Assembly (NCBI RefSeq): GCF_022747945.1 | Contig: NZ_JALDST010000001.1 | Span: 6,696,001-6,760,000, forward strand | Source of the DNA: Micromonospora sp. R77 | GTDB taxonomy: Bacteria > Actinomycetota > Actinomycetes > Mycobacteriales > Micromonosporaceae | Direction: 5' to 3' | Length of the DNA: 64,000 bases | Part shown: positions 51,851 through 61,124 of the stretch, in pieces | Position numbering within the stretch: the stretch's first letter is position 1 | How the letters are laid out: the number at the start of each line of letters is the position of its first letter | Made by a program: the position numbers and the translations under genes | The notes under the pieces: model-generated | What the model was told of the DNA's origin: nothing | Seen by the model: the letters and a program-made list of their open reading frames with translations, nothing else | Database searches by the model: none

Positions 51851-53403
51851 CCGACGGCGGGCTGACGCTGTACGACCTGTTCGCCCGCACCGCGCTCCGT
51901 CACCCCGACGCGATCGCGCTGGAGGTCGACGGGGCCGCCCACTCCTACCGGGACCTCGCCCGGCTGGTCGACCGCTGCGCCGGCCGACTCACGGCGACCC
52001 TGGACCGGGTGCCGTCGCGCATCGGACTGCTGGCCAGCCGCAGCGTCGAGGCGTACGTCGGCTATCTGGCGGTCCTGCGCCTCGGGGCGGCGGTCGTGCC
52101 GCTCAACCCGTTGTACCCGCCGGCCCGCAACGCCGCGATCGCCACCGGCGCCGGGCTGGACCTGGTGCTCACCGACGGCGTGGTCGCCGAGGAGACCGGA
52201 CAGGCACTCGGCGCGGTGACCGTCCGCCAGATCGGGGCGGACGACAACTGCGCCACCGCGCCCGGCGCGGCCGGTACCGGACCGGACGACGTGGCCTACG
52301 TGCTGTTCACCTCCGGCTCCACCGGCCGACCCAAGGGCGTGCCGATCCGGCACCGCAACGTCGTGCCGTTCGTGCTGCACAACGTCACGCGCTACGACGT
52401 CGGGCCGGGCGCCCGGCTGTCGCAGACCTTCGAACTGACCTTCGACCTGTCGGTGTTCGACCTCTTCGTGACCTGGGCGGGCGGCGGCACGCTGGTGGTG
52501 CCGGACAAGCTCGAGCTGCTCGCGCCCGTCGACTACGTCAACGACCGGCAGCTCACCCACTGGTTCTCCGTGCCGTCGGTCGTCTCGTACGCGGCCGAGC
52601 TGGACTCGCTGCCGCCGGGGAGCATGCCCGGACTGCGGTTCAGCCTGTTCTGCGGTGAGCAGCTCACCCGGGCGCAGTGCGCGATGTGGGCGGGCGCGGC
52701 GGTGAACAGCACGGTGGAGAACCTGTACGGACCCACCGAGCTGACCATCGCCTGCGCCGCGTACCGGGTGCCGCAGGCCGCCGGCCAGCCGCGCACCTCC
52801 AACGGCACGGTGCCGATCGGCGAGCCGTACCCGTACCTGGAGTCGGTCCTCGTCGCCGACGGGCTGGTCCACGAGACCGAGGGCGAGCTGTGTGTGCGCG
52901 GCCCCCAGCGGTTCGCCGGTTACCTGTGCCCCGACGACAACCGGGACCGTTTCCTTCTCGTCGTGGACGGACGGACGCGGCCCGTGGCGGCCGGTGCGGC
53001 CGAGGTGCCCTCGGACGCCTGGTACCGCACGGGTGACCTGGTCCGCTACGAGGACGGGCGGGCCGTCCACCTCGGCCGGCTCGACGACCAGGTCAAGGTT
53101 CGCGGACATCGGGTCGAGCTGGGCGAGATCGTGGCGGCCGTCCGGAACCATCCGGGGGTACGGGACTGCGTCGTGGTGGCGAGGCCGGATCCGCTGCTCG
53201 GCACCGAACTGGTCGCCGCCCACACCGGGGAACCAATCGACGAGGCGGAACTCTGCGCCGTGGTGCGCCGGACGCTGCCGCCGTACATGACGCCGGCGCG
53301 CTTCGTCCACCTGGAGCGTTTTCCGCTCAATGCGAACGGCAAGATCGAACGGGCCGCGGTCCTGGCGATGGTGGACCGCGACCGGGACAGGAGCACAGGA
53401 TGA
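51847..53403 (+). CDS. stand-alone adenylation domain protein
   Basis: The 518-residue protein has a complete A domain: LFTSGSTGRPKGV (A3), NLYGPTELT (A5), WYRTGDLVRYE (A7), GRLDDQVKVRGHRVE (A8) and NANGKIER (A10 lysine). My manual pocket reading is D-L-F-S-L-C-L-I-A-K, not assigned. It starts at GTG 51847 overlapping the PCP-C stop (GTGA) and ends overlapping the monooxygenase (ATGA). It probably charges the PCP of the protein upstream in trans. Confidence 0.9.
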   Translation: MTDGGLTLYDLFARTALRHPDAIALEVDGAAHSYRDLARLVDRCAGRLTATLDRVPSRIGLLASRSVEAYVGYLAVLRLGAAVVPLNPLYPPARNAAIATGAGLDLVLTDGVVAEETGQALGAVTVRQIGADDNCATAPGAAGTGPDDVAYVLFTSGSTGRPKGVPIRHRNVVPFVLHNVTRYDVGPGARLSQTFELTFDLSVFDLFVTWAGGGTLVVPDKLELLAPVDYVNDRQLTHWFSVPSVVSYAAELDSLPPGSMPGLRFSLFCGEQLTRAQCAMWAGAAVNSTVENLYGPTELTIACAAYRVPQAAGQPRTSNGTVPIGEPYPYLESVLVADGLVHETEGELCVRGPQRFAGYLCPDDNRDRFLLVVDGRTRPVAAGAAEVPSDAWYRTGDLVRYEDGRAVHLGRLDDQVKVRGHRVELGEIVAAVRNHPGVRDCVVVARPDPLLGTELVAAHTGEPIDEAELCAVVRRTLPPYMTPARFVHLERFPLNANGKIERAAVLAMVDRDRDRSTG

Positions 53404-54431
53404 AGTTCAGCCTCTTCTACTTCGCTGACGCGGTGCCGGACCGCCCGGGCGGTCTGTACGACCTCCTGCTCACCGGGGCCCGGTTCGCCGACGAGCACGA
53501 CTTCGAGGCGGTCTGGACGCCGGAGCGGCACTTCCACCCGTTCGGCGGCCCGTACCCCAATCCCTCCGTCACCAGCGCGGCGGTCGCCGCGGTGACGTCC
53601 CGGGTCGGGGTCCGCGCCGGCAGCGTGGTCGCGCCGCTGCACGATCCGCTGCGGATCGCGGAGGAGTGGTCCGTGGTGGACAACCTGTCCCACGGGCGGG
53701 CGGGACTGGCGTTCGCCTCGGGCTGGAACCCGGTCGACTTCGCCTTCCGCCCGGACGCCTACCCCGACCGGGCCGCGGTGCTGCTCGACACGCTGGCGAA
53801 GGTGCGGGAGCTGTGGTCCAGGAAGCCGGTGACGGTGCGGGACGGCAAGGGCGAGTCGCAGGAGGTCGTCCTGCACCCGCGCCCGGTTCAGCACGACCTT
53901 CCGGTCTGGATCACCAGCGCCGGCAACGTCCGGACCTTCGAGTCCGCCGGGCGGCTCGGTGCCGGGGTGCTGACCCACCTGGTCAGTCAGGACGCCGATC
54001 AGCTGGCGGTGAAGATCGCGGCCTACCGGCAGGCAGCCGAGAGCGCCGCCGGCCGCGGCAGCGTCGTGGTCATGCTGCACACGCTGATCGGGACCGACCG
54101 GGACCAGGTGCGCGAGGTGGTCCGGCAGCCGATGCTCGAATATCTCCGCAGCTCACTGGACCTGGTCTCGCGCACCGCCCAGGCCGATCCCCGGCTGGCT
54201 CCGGAAGAGGTGGAGCAGACCGTCACCGAGCTGCTGGACGACGCGTTCGAACGCTACTTCGCCGACGGCGGCCTGTTCGGGACGGTGGAGGACGGGCGGC
54301 GTCGGGTGGCGCAACTGCGCGCAATCGGCGTGGACGAGGTGGCCTGCCTGATCGACTTCGGCCTGCCGGACCAGGTCGTCCTCGACGGTCTGGTCCACCT
54401 CGACGCGCTGCGGCGGGCCTGCGCGCAGTAG
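53400..54431 (+). CDS. luciferase-like (LLM) flavin-dependent monooxygenase of natural-product type
   Basis: The 343-residue protein has the TIM-barrel LLM pattern: KFSLFYFADAVP at the N-terminus, FEAVWTPERHFHPFGGPYPNPSVTSAA, ASGWNPVDFAF and PVWITSAGN. These match the group of LLM monooxygenases found in PKS/NRPS clusters. It uses FMNH2 and O2 to oxygenate a carrier-bound or free intermediate. ATGA overlap with the A domain ties it to that substrate. Its end lies 15 bases from the facing C gene. Confidence 0.88.
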   Translation: MKFSLFYFADAVPDRPGGLYDLLLTGARFADEHDFEAVWTPERHFHPFGGPYPNPSVTSAAVAAVTSRVGVRAGSVVAPLHDPLRIAEEWSVVDNLSHGRAGLAFASGWNPVDFAFRPDAYPDRAAVLLDTLAKVRELWSRKPVTVRDGKGESQEVVLHPRPVQHDLPVWITSAGNVRTFESAGRLGAGVLTHLVSQDADQLAVKIAAYRQAAESAAGRGSVVVMLHTLIGTDRDQVREVVRQPMLEYLRSSLDLVSRTAQADPRLAPEEVEQTVTELLDDAFERYFADGGLFGTVEDGRRRVAQLRAIGVDEVACLIDFGLPDQVVLDGLVHLDALRRACAQ

Positions 54432-54446
54432 CGTCACCGCGCCCGC

Positions 54447-55721
54447 TCACTCCGTCGCCAGGTGCTCCACCCGCGTGACCATCCGGTCGGCCAGGCGCCG
54501 GGCGAACCCGTCCGGCACCTGGTCGGGTCGGTGGTGCACGGTGAGGTGCGGTCCGTCCGTGCCGTGCTCCCACACCTCGACGAAGAGTTCCGTCGGCAGC
54601 GCCAGCGGGGCGGGCCGGAACGCCGTGCTGCGCGTCCCGGTCAGGTCCAGGGGCGCCGGGGCCATGTTCTGCAGGGCGAAGACCGTCTGGAACAGCGGTG
54701 GTCGTTCGTCCCGGGGTGGGTTCGCGAGCCGGACGATCTCGTTCAGCGGGATCTCGCGGGCGGCGAAGGAACGGCGCACCGTCTCCGACACGCGCCGCAG
54801 GTCGCCCTCGTCGGTGTCCCCGGTGGCCAACCGCACCCGGAGGCAGAGCACGTCGATCAGACAACCCACCGCGCGGTCCAGGACGTCGTCGCCGCGCAGG
54901 GCGACCGGCGTGCCGACACCGAAGTCGTGCTGGCCGCAGAGGTCCGCCAGGGTCCGGACGTACGCGGTGAGGAGCACGACGTACGGGGTGACGAGGTGCT
55001 GACGCGCGTACCGGCGCACCCCGGCCAGGGCCCGGGGGGAGAGTCGGACGTCGAGCAGTCGCGGGGCTTCGCCGGTGGACGTGGGGCCGTCGCCGTAGCT
55101 CAGCTGCGGCACTCCGGCCATGTCGGTCCGCCACCACTGCCGGTGCCGGTCCAGGCGTACCGGATCGGCGGGCAGGTCCCGCTCCGCCGCCACCTCGGCC
55201 AGGGTCGGCGCGGGTTCGTCGGGCGGCTCCCGGCCGGCGACGAAGGCGTTGTAGGCGGCGCTCAACTCGACCGTCAGGATCGCCTCCGACCAGCCGTCGA
55301 GCGCGATGTGGTGTCCGGCCAGACCGAGCAGGTGCACGTCGTCCCCGCCGACCGGTACGTGCACCAGTCGCCAGACCCGTCCCGCCTCCAGGTCGAACGG
55401 CTCGCCCAGCGCCCGCCGGAGCAGGTCCTCGGCCTCCGCCGGAGACGTCGCCGGCAGCCGGGTCACCCCGGGCGGGGCGAGGTCGAGCGGTTCCGCCGTC
55501 GGTGGGTCGTCCAGCCGGTACGCGGCGCGCAGCGACTCGTGACGCCGGTGCACGTGCCCGACCGCGCGCTCCAGGGCGGACCGGTCGACGGGCCCTTCGA
55601 CGCGCCACCCGATCATGCAGTGTTCGCCCGGGTCGTCCGGGTCGAGCAGCTGCTGCCCCAGCAGGTCCGTCTGCACCGGGCTCAGCGGCACCGGCCCGGT
55701 CCCGGACGGACGACCCGTCAC
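54447..55721 (-). CDS. stand-alone condensation-domain protein
   Basis: The 424-residue protein has a full condensation domain: PLSPVQTDLL (C1), RRHESLRAAY (C2), the intact active site GHHIALDGW (H137-H138-x3-D142-G143) and PLNEIVRL near the end. It joins a donor and an acceptor held on other proteins. The GTG 55721 start overlaps the PLP enzyme stop (GTGA) and has GGGAGG upstream. It ends the final leftward operon. Confidence 0.9.
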   Translation of the reverse strand: MTGRPSGTGPVPLSPVQTDLLGQQLLDPDDPGEHCMIGWRVEGPVDRSALERAVGHVHRRHESLRAAYRLDDPPTAEPLDLAPPGVTRLPATSPAEAEDLLRRALGEPFDLEAGRVWRLVHVPVGGDDVHLLGLAGHHIALDGWSEAILTVELSAAYNAFVAGREPPDEPAPTLAEVAAERDLPADPVRLDRHRQWWRTDMAGVPQLSYGDGPTSTGEAPRLLDVRLSPRALAGVRRYARQHLVTPYVVLLTAYVRTLADLCGQHDFGVGTPVALRGDDVLDRAVGCLIDVLCLRVRLATGDTDEGDLRRVSETVRRSFAAREIPLNEIVRLANPPRDERPPLFQTVFALQNMAPAPLDLTGTRSTAFRPAPLALPTELFVEVWEHGTDGPHLTVHHRPDQVPDGFARRLADRMVTRVEHLATE

Positions 55722-57502
55722 CGTCGTTCCTCCCGCGGTCGGTCCCCCGGCGTCCGCCCGCCGTCGCCGGACAGTTGCCGCAGCCGCAGGTGGCTCAGGA
55801 AGCAGGCGAGCACCCAGGTCTTCGGGGGAACGGAGAAGCTGAGACGCAGGAGCGTCGAGTCGGCCGCCAACGACGCGACCGTCATCGCCTCCTCCGGGAT
55901 GGTGCGTACGCCGCTGAAGAAGTTGAGCACGGCGAACACGTCGAAGGCACAGCGCAGGTCCAGGGCCCGGGCGAGCGGGGAACGCAGCAGCGGCGTGCAG
56001 TCGGCCATGACGAAGAACCCGCCCTCCGGTTCCCGCGGCACGGTGAACCACCGGCGCAGGCCCTCCCGGCGGAACTCGTCGGCGGCCTCCCGCAGCTCGT
56101 CGGCCGGCGCTCCGGGCAGGTCGAGCAGGTCCGCCAGCACCTCGTCGGTCAGCTGCGTGACCCGCTTGGCGACGACGCCGCCGTCGTCGCCACCGCGCAG
56201 CACGGCGAGCGCCAGTTCGCACCGGTCCGCATAGCTGTCCGGGGCGTCCGCCGAGTTGTGCGTGAGGTACTGGTCGACGTCCTCGGCGAGCAGCATGTCC
56301 CGCAGCGCCAGCTGGTAGAAGGTGGGCATCCAGCCGGCGGAGTTCTCGACCAGGCGGCCGAGCTGGTATCCGTCGCCGGTGTCGGTCACCAGCAGCCCGA
56401 CGCGGCAGTTCGCCAGCCCGAACGGCTTGCTCAGGCCCAGCAGCTGGTAGGAGGGCACCCCGGTGCGGAAGAACGAGCCGAGCTCCCGCAACGGCGCCCG
56501 TACCGAGTGGTAGGCCAGGTCCTCCACGGGCGCCACACCGCGGTCGCCCAGCACCGCGGCCAGCTCCGTGACCTGCTGCTGCGCGTACCGGTCACCGCCC
56601 TGGGCCGGGTTGACGTGCAGCCAGGCCGCCACCCGAGGCACGGTGGGCAGCCGGCCGATCGCCGACACCGCCGTCCACGTCAGGCCCAACTCGGCGAGGT
56701 GGGGCTCCAGCACGGCGACGAACTCCTCGTCGCAGCGCCGGGGCAGCCCGGGCCAGCTGCGGACCCGGGCGACCGCGCGGGCGGCCGACTCGGTCCAGGC
56801 CCGGTCCGGGGGGATGCCGAGGTGCCGCACGGCGTCGGTCAGGAACGACACGACCCGGTGCTCCACGGTCCGGGCCCAGTCGGCCCGCAGCTCGTCGTGG
56901 ATGGCGTCGACGGCGGTCGCCACCGACGGGGCCGAGCAGCGGTATCCCTCGTCGGGGCGCAGCAGCCGGGTCTGGCCGCCGGCGCGCTCGGCGTGCGGCA
57001 GGAAGAACCCGTAGAACGGGTGCGCGCCGAGCACGACGTCGTTGGTGCGGCGGACGAGGTGTCGGCAGAGCAGGTCGTACAGGTGCACGGTGCCGGCGCC
57101 GGCAACCACCTCTACCTTCTGCTCGGCGGTCAGCACGCCGGACCGGCACAGGAAGGTGTGGACCGCGTCCCGCAGGTCGTCGCGGGCGAACCCGCCGTGA
57201 TAGCTGCGCAGGTTCTCCGGGTCGCCGACCTGGGCCAGCATGCTGGTCATGAACGACGCCGGCGGATGCCAGCAGGGGTTGCCGGTGTCCAGGTTGTCGT
57301 CGGCCGGGAGCAGCTGCTGCGCCTCCCGCCCGGGGTCCCACACGCCGGTCGCGCCGAACACCGTGAACATCTGGTCGCACAGGAACTGGAACCGGTCGGC
57401 GTCGCCGCGCGGCGCCGCGGCGAGCCGCCGGAACTCCGCCAGCAGGGTACGGAAGCGGGTCACGTCGGCGGCCGACGGCGCACCCAGGATCGTCGTGGTC
57501 AC
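55718..57502 (-). CDS. PLP-dependent class I/II aminotransferase-fold enzyme of unusual size
   Basis: The 594-residue protein has class I/II aminotransferase-fold marks: VVAGAGTVHLYDLL (phosphate loop), AHPFYGFF, HVNPAQGG in place of the NPN(P)G loop, VEDLAYHSVR with the PLP-binding aspartate, and the Schiff-base lysine K359 in LSKPFGLANCRVG. A region of about 95 residues (195-290) between the PFYG and NPAQ segments has no place in ordinary family members and looks like an insert. Possible activities are transamination, beta-decarboxylation or PLP-dependent oxidation. Substrate unknown. It overlaps both neighbours by four bases. Confidence 0.8.
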   Translation of the reverse strand: MTTTILGAPSAADVTRFRTLLAEFRRLAAAPRGDADRFQFLCDQMFTVFGATGVWDPGREAQQLLPADDNLDTGNPCWHPPASFMTSMLAQVGDPENLRSYHGGFARDDLRDAVHTFLCRSGVLTAEQKVEVVAGAGTVHLYDLLCRHLVRRTNDVVLGAHPFYGFFLPHAERAGGQTRLLRPDEGYRCSAPSVATAVDAIHDELRADWARTVEHRVVSFLTDAVRHLGIPPDRAWTESAARAVARVRSWPGLPRRCDEEFVAVLEPHLAELGLTWTAVSAIGRLPTVPRVAAWLHVNPAQGGDRYAQQQVTELAAVLGDRGVAPVEDLAYHSVRAPLRELGSFFRTGVPSYQLLGLSKPFGLANCRVGLLVTDTGDGYQLGRLVENSAGWMPTFYQLALRDMLLAEDVDQYLTHNSADAPDSYADRCELALAVLRGGDDGGVVAKRVTQLTDEVLADLLDLPGAPADELREAADEFRREGLRRWFTVPREPEGGFFVMADCTPLLRSPLARALDLRCAFDVFAVLNFFSGVRTIPEEAMTVASLAADSTLLRLSFSVPPKTWVLACFLSHLRLRQLSGDGGRTPGDRPREERR

Positions 57503-58614
57503 CGGGTCGCTCCCTCGGGCAGGTACCGGGTCGCCGGCGTCACCGTCCGGGCGCCGGCCGTGGTCAGGTGCAGGGTCAGCTCCAGCACGTGCACCGACAG
57601 CGGTGTGCCCAGCCGTGGCGCTGCCGTGTCGTCGAGGCAGGCCGCCAGCTCGGCGACCCCCGCGGCGAAGTCGATGTAGTGGGTGTCGTCGTAGGGCGGC
57701 GGCGGGAAGTCGTACCCGAGTCGCTCCGCCGGTCCCAGGTAGCCGATCCGGCCCGGGTCGCCGAGCGGCTCCTCACGCCGGTAGGTGATCTCGGAGTCCA
57801 CCCGCATCACGTCCGCCACGTCGAGGACACCGCCGTCGCCGACGATCCGCAGCGCGTAGTCGCGGGGGGCGAGGCCACCGCAGTTGAGCCGGGTGATCAC
57901 GCCGCTGTCGTGGGTCAGGCTCCACAGTGCCAGGTTCGCGCCGAACCGCGGCCCGATGGAACTCGGGTACGGCGTCGGCGGCGTCAGGGTGGTCGTCACG
58001 CCGGTCATCTCCGTCACCCCGCCGAACAGGGAGATCAGCCAGGTGAGCTGGTAGCCGGCGTGCTCCAGGATCGGACCGGCGGCGAACTCGTCCCGCGCCG
58101 GCCACGGCTGCCCGGACGGGCTGATCCACCGCTCGTACTCCATCTTGTGCACGGGGCCGTCCTCCAGGTTCGCGTACACGACGAGCGGCCGACCGACGAC
58201 GCCGTCGCGCAGCGCGTCGCGGACCGCGCCGTGGCAGGGACCCAGTGCGGTGCTCGGCGCCGACGACAGCAGCAGGCCGTTGGCCCGGGCCGTCTCCTGC
58301 AGCTCCAGCGCCTCGGCCAGCGTCTGCCCGAGCGGCTTCTCGCTGAAGACGTGCCGGCCGCGACGCAGCGCCTCCCGGGTCACCGGGTAGTGGCTCTCGA
58401 TGGACGTGAGGTTGACGACGATCGCGTCCTGGTCCAGCGCCTCGGCCAGGCTCGACAGCCGCGGGACGCCGTGGAACCGGCAGAACGTCTCGGCCCGCTC
58501 CGGGTCCACGTCGTAGGCACCGAGGACCGTGAGGTGGGGATAGCGCCGCAGGCATGCCACGTAGAAGTCCGCGGCGTAGCCGCATCCGACCAGGACCACT
58601 GCTCTGTCAGTCAC
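57499..58614 (-). CDS. Gfo/Idh/MocA family oxidoreductase
   Basis: The 371-residue protein has an N-terminal Rossmann fold (VVLVGCGYAADFYVACL), the family EKPLGQTLAEALEL motif (catalytic Lys) and GPILEHAGYQLTWLISLFGG. It oxidises or reduces sugars or cyclitols with NAD(P). Pairs of such an enzyme with a DegT-type aminotransferase make 3-amino sugars (kanosamine-type) or AHBA precursors. GTG 58614 overlaps the dehydrogenase stop by 8 bases. Confidence 0.87.
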   Translation of the reverse strand: MTDRAVVLVGCGYAADFYVACLRRYPHLTVLGAYDVDPERAETFCRFHGVPRLSSLAEALDQDAIVVNLTSIESHYPVTREALRRGRHVFSEKPLGQTLAEALELQETARANGLLLSSAPSTALGPCHGAVRDALRDGVVGRPLVVYANLEDGPVHKMEYERWISPSGQPWPARDEFAAGPILEHAGYQLTWLISLFGGVTEMTGVTTTLTPPTPYPSSIGPRFGANLALWSLTHDSGVITRLNCGGLAPRDYALRIVGDGGVLDVADVMRVDSEITYRREEPLGDPGRIGYLGPAERLGYDFPPPPYDDTHYIDFAAGVAELAACLDDTAAPRLGTPLSVHVLELTLHLTTAGARTVTPATRYLPEGATR

Positions 58615-59599
58615 CGCGTCGTGCCTCCTGCCGAGCTTGGTCGATCTCCCGCAGTACCGCCGCCGGCACCGGCACCCCGTCCTCACGGGCGCGCCGTCGG
58701 GCGTCGTCGTGGTCCGCCCCCGGCACCCGGACGCCGGTGCCGCTGTCCCGCACCAGGCTCAGCGCCGCCGCGAGGTCGGTCGGGAACTGCGCCGACGACG
58801 GTCGGACCACCATCAGCAGCGAGCCGGCGAGGCGACCGTCGCGGTCGTGGCCACCGGCGAGGGCGCCGAGCGCGGCGACCATCAGGCCGAGCGCGTACCC
58901 CTTGTGCTCCGCCGCCGGGGTGATCGCCCCGCCCGCGTAGAACGCGGCGGGGCTGCACGAGGGCCGGCCCTCCGCGTCGACGACCGTGGGGCCGCCGAGG
59001 TCGCTGCCGGTCACCCGGGCGAGGCGTACCTGTCCCATGGTGGTGGCGGCGGTGGAGAGGTCGACGACGAGCGGGGCTCCACCGGTGGGCGCCGCGAACG
59101 CGATCGGGTTGGTGCCCAGCATCCGTTGCCGGCCGTTGAACGCCGCCACCAGCGCGTCGCCGGGGTCACCGAGCGAGCCGGTCACCAGGAGGGCCGCCAT
59201 GCCCTGCCGGGCGGCCCGCTCGACGTACGCGCCGAGCCGTCCGGTGCTGGGCAGGTTGCGGATCAGCGCCAGGGCGGCGCCGTCGCGGCGGGCCTGCACC
59301 ACCGCCCGGTCCACCAGCCTCGGCAGGAACCAGTGCGGCAGCGCGCCCCGGCCGTCCACCCGCAGCTGACCGTCGACCGGCTCGACGAGCGCCTCGGCCG
59401 TCGGGTCCAGCCGGCCGCCCCGGACGTCGCGCAGCAGGGAGGGCAGCTGCAGCACGCCGTGGCTGGCGTGGCCGGTCGCCTCGGCGTCGACGAGGTGGTC
59501 GGCCACGGCCTCCGCGACCTCGCCCCGCACCCCGACCTCCGCCAGGGTGTCCAGGCACAACGCGCGCAGGTCCCGGACGCTGATCCGGATCCTCTCCAC
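58607..59599 (-). CDS. malate/L-lactate dehydrogenase-type (Ldh2) oxidoreductase
   Basis: The 330-residue protein fits the YlbC/Ldh_2 family: HASHGVLQLPSLLRD (substrate His), NGRQRMLGTNPIAFAAPTG, LVVDLSTAATTMGQV and EHKGYALGLMVAALGAL. It oxidises or reduces 2-hydroxy acids/2-keto acids or cyclic imines (pipecolate or proline types). In an NRPS cluster it could make a reduced imino acid or a hydroxy-acid unit. GTG 59599, weak ribosome site, six bases after the aminotransferase stop. Confidence 0.85.
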   Translation of the reverse strand: MERIRISVRDLRALCLDTLAEVGVRGEVAEAVADHLVDAEATGHASHGVLQLPSLLRDVRGGRLDPTAEALVEPVDGQLRVDGRGALPHWFLPRLVDRAVVQARRDGAALALIRNLPSTGRLGAYVERAARQGMAALLVTGSLGDPGDALVAAFNGRQRMLGTNPIAFAAPTGGAPLVVDLSTAATTMGQVRLARVTGSDLGGPTVVDAEGRPSCSPAAFYAGGAITPAAEHKGYALGLMVAALGALAGGHDRDGRLAGSLLMVVRPSSAQFPTDLAAALSLVRDSGTGVRVPGADHDDARRRAREDGVPVPAAVLREIDQARQEARRGD

Positions 59600-59604
59600 C
59601 GGCC

Positions 59605-60936
59605 CTAACCGTTCCCGCGCTCGTCCACCACCACCGCGTCGTCGCCGGGGTCGTCGGCCAGCAGCGCCCGGTGGTTCTCGGCCACCTTGGCGAACAGGTC
59701 GGCGTAGCGGCTGATCCGGGCCTCGTCGAGGTGCTTGAACGGCGGGACGCCGAAGGCGCGCATGCCCTCCGTCACCGGCAGGCTGCCCCGCGGCTGGCGG
59801 ACGTCGCGGTCGCTGTGCTGGATCCGGGTCGGGCGGCCGGTGCCGTAGACGTCCGCCTCGTTGAGCAGCGGGTGCAGGTGCAGCGGTTCCCGGATGATGT
59901 TCCGGGTGAAGGAGGGGTAGCCCTCGGCGCGGACCGCCCGCATGAAGCCGTGCGCGGACAGGCCGGACAGGGCGGTCGGGTCGTAGATGCCGTGCGGCTG
60001 GTACCACGCCCCCATGGTCCGGTCGTCGCCGGCGGGCGGGCGGTGGGCGATGATGCCGGGAACGCCCGCCAACCGGTCCCAGAAGTACGTCATGGCGGCG
60101 TCCACCTCGGCCATCCGCTCGTCGAGGTGGCGCAGCTGCTGCCGGGCCAGAGCGGCGCTGACCGGGTGCATGCGCGAGGTCACCCCGCCCAGCGGCAGAC
60201 CCTTGAAGCGCAGCAGCTCCGGGTCCTTGACGTAGTCCTCGTGGAACCGGAAGTTCTGCCCCCAGGCCATGACCCGGTCGTACATCGCCCGGTTGTCGGT
60301 GACGACGATGCCGCCCTCACCGACGGCGATGGGCTTGCCGGAGAAGGAGAAGGCGGCGATGTCACCCAGGACGCCGGTACGCCGCCCCCGGTAGAGCGAG
60401 CCGTGCGCGTGCGACGCGTCCTCGATGATCGTGACGCCGTGCCGGTCACCGATCTCGCGGAACCGCGTCATGTCCGCCGGGTAGCCGAGCATGTGGACGA
60501 CGACGATCGCCCTGGTCCGGTCGGTGATCCGGCGTTCCACGTCGTCCGGGTCGAGGTTCATCGTGGTCGGCTGCACGTCACCGAAGACGACCGTCGCGCC
60601 CAGGTTGAAGGCGGGCAGCACGGTCGCCCAGTACGTCGAACTCGGCGCGATGACCTCGTCACCGGGGCGCACGCCGGCGGCGTACAGCGCGGCCAGGACG
60701 GCGGCCGTGCCGTTGACCTGGGCGACGGCGTACTCCGCGCCGCAGTACTCGGCGAACTCGGCCTCCAGGGCCGCGACGTTGCCGGAGCCCTCGAAGTTGT
60801 GCCGCCGGAGCACGTCGAGGACGGCGGCCTCGTCGTCGGGGCCGATGACGGGCCACCGGAACAACGAGTCGTCCGGGTCGTGCCGGATGGCGGGACTGCC
60901 GCCGAACAGGGCGAGGGTACGGGAGGGGGCGGCCAT
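59605..60936 (-). CDS. DegT/DnrJ/EryC1/StrS-type aminotransferase
   Basis: The 443-residue protein is a sugar/cyclitol aminotransferase: VNGTAAVLAALYAAGV, IIEDASHAHGSLY (PLP Asp), AFSFSGKPIAVGEGG with Schiff-base Lys201, and RFKGLPLGGVTSRMHPVSAALARQQLRHLDE. The ATG 60936 start has GAGGAGA upstream. It likely adds an amino group to a keto-sugar, cyclitol or AHBA-type precursor, together with the dehydrogenases downstream. Confidence 0.9.
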   Translation of the reverse strand: MAAPSRTLALFGGSPAIRHDPDDSLFRWPVIGPDDEAAVLDVLRRHNFEGSGNVAALEAEFAEYCGAEYAVAQVNGTAAVLAALYAAGVRPGDEVIAPSSTYWATVLPAFNLGATVVFGDVQPTTMNLDPDDVERRITDRTRAIVVVHMLGYPADMTRFREIGDRHGVTIIEDASHAHGSLYRGRRTGVLGDIAAFSFSGKPIAVGEGGIVVTDNRAMYDRVMAWGQNFRFHEDYVKDPELLRFKGLPLGGVTSRMHPVSAALARQQLRHLDERMAEVDAAMTYFWDRLAGVPGIIAHRPPAGDDRTMGAWYQPHGIYDPTALSGLSAHGFMRAVRAEGYPSFTRNIIREPLHLHPLLNEADVYGTGRPTRIQHSDRDVRQPRGSLPVTEGMRAFGVPPFKHLDEARISRYADLFAKVAENHRALLADDPGDDAVVVDERGNG

Positions 60937-61124
60937 CTGGTCTCCTCGGAGAAGGGAACGACGGTGGGCGGATGCGCGGGTCCGGCGTCCGTGCGGTCGC
61001 GGCGTACGGGTGTCGGGCACCCGGGAGCACCGGCGTCAGGGGCGGGACGGGTCGATCGTGCCGGTGCTGCCCGGCGGGTGGCGGTTGACGGACCGGGGGT
61101 CGGGCGCGGGACACCCGCCGGTGT

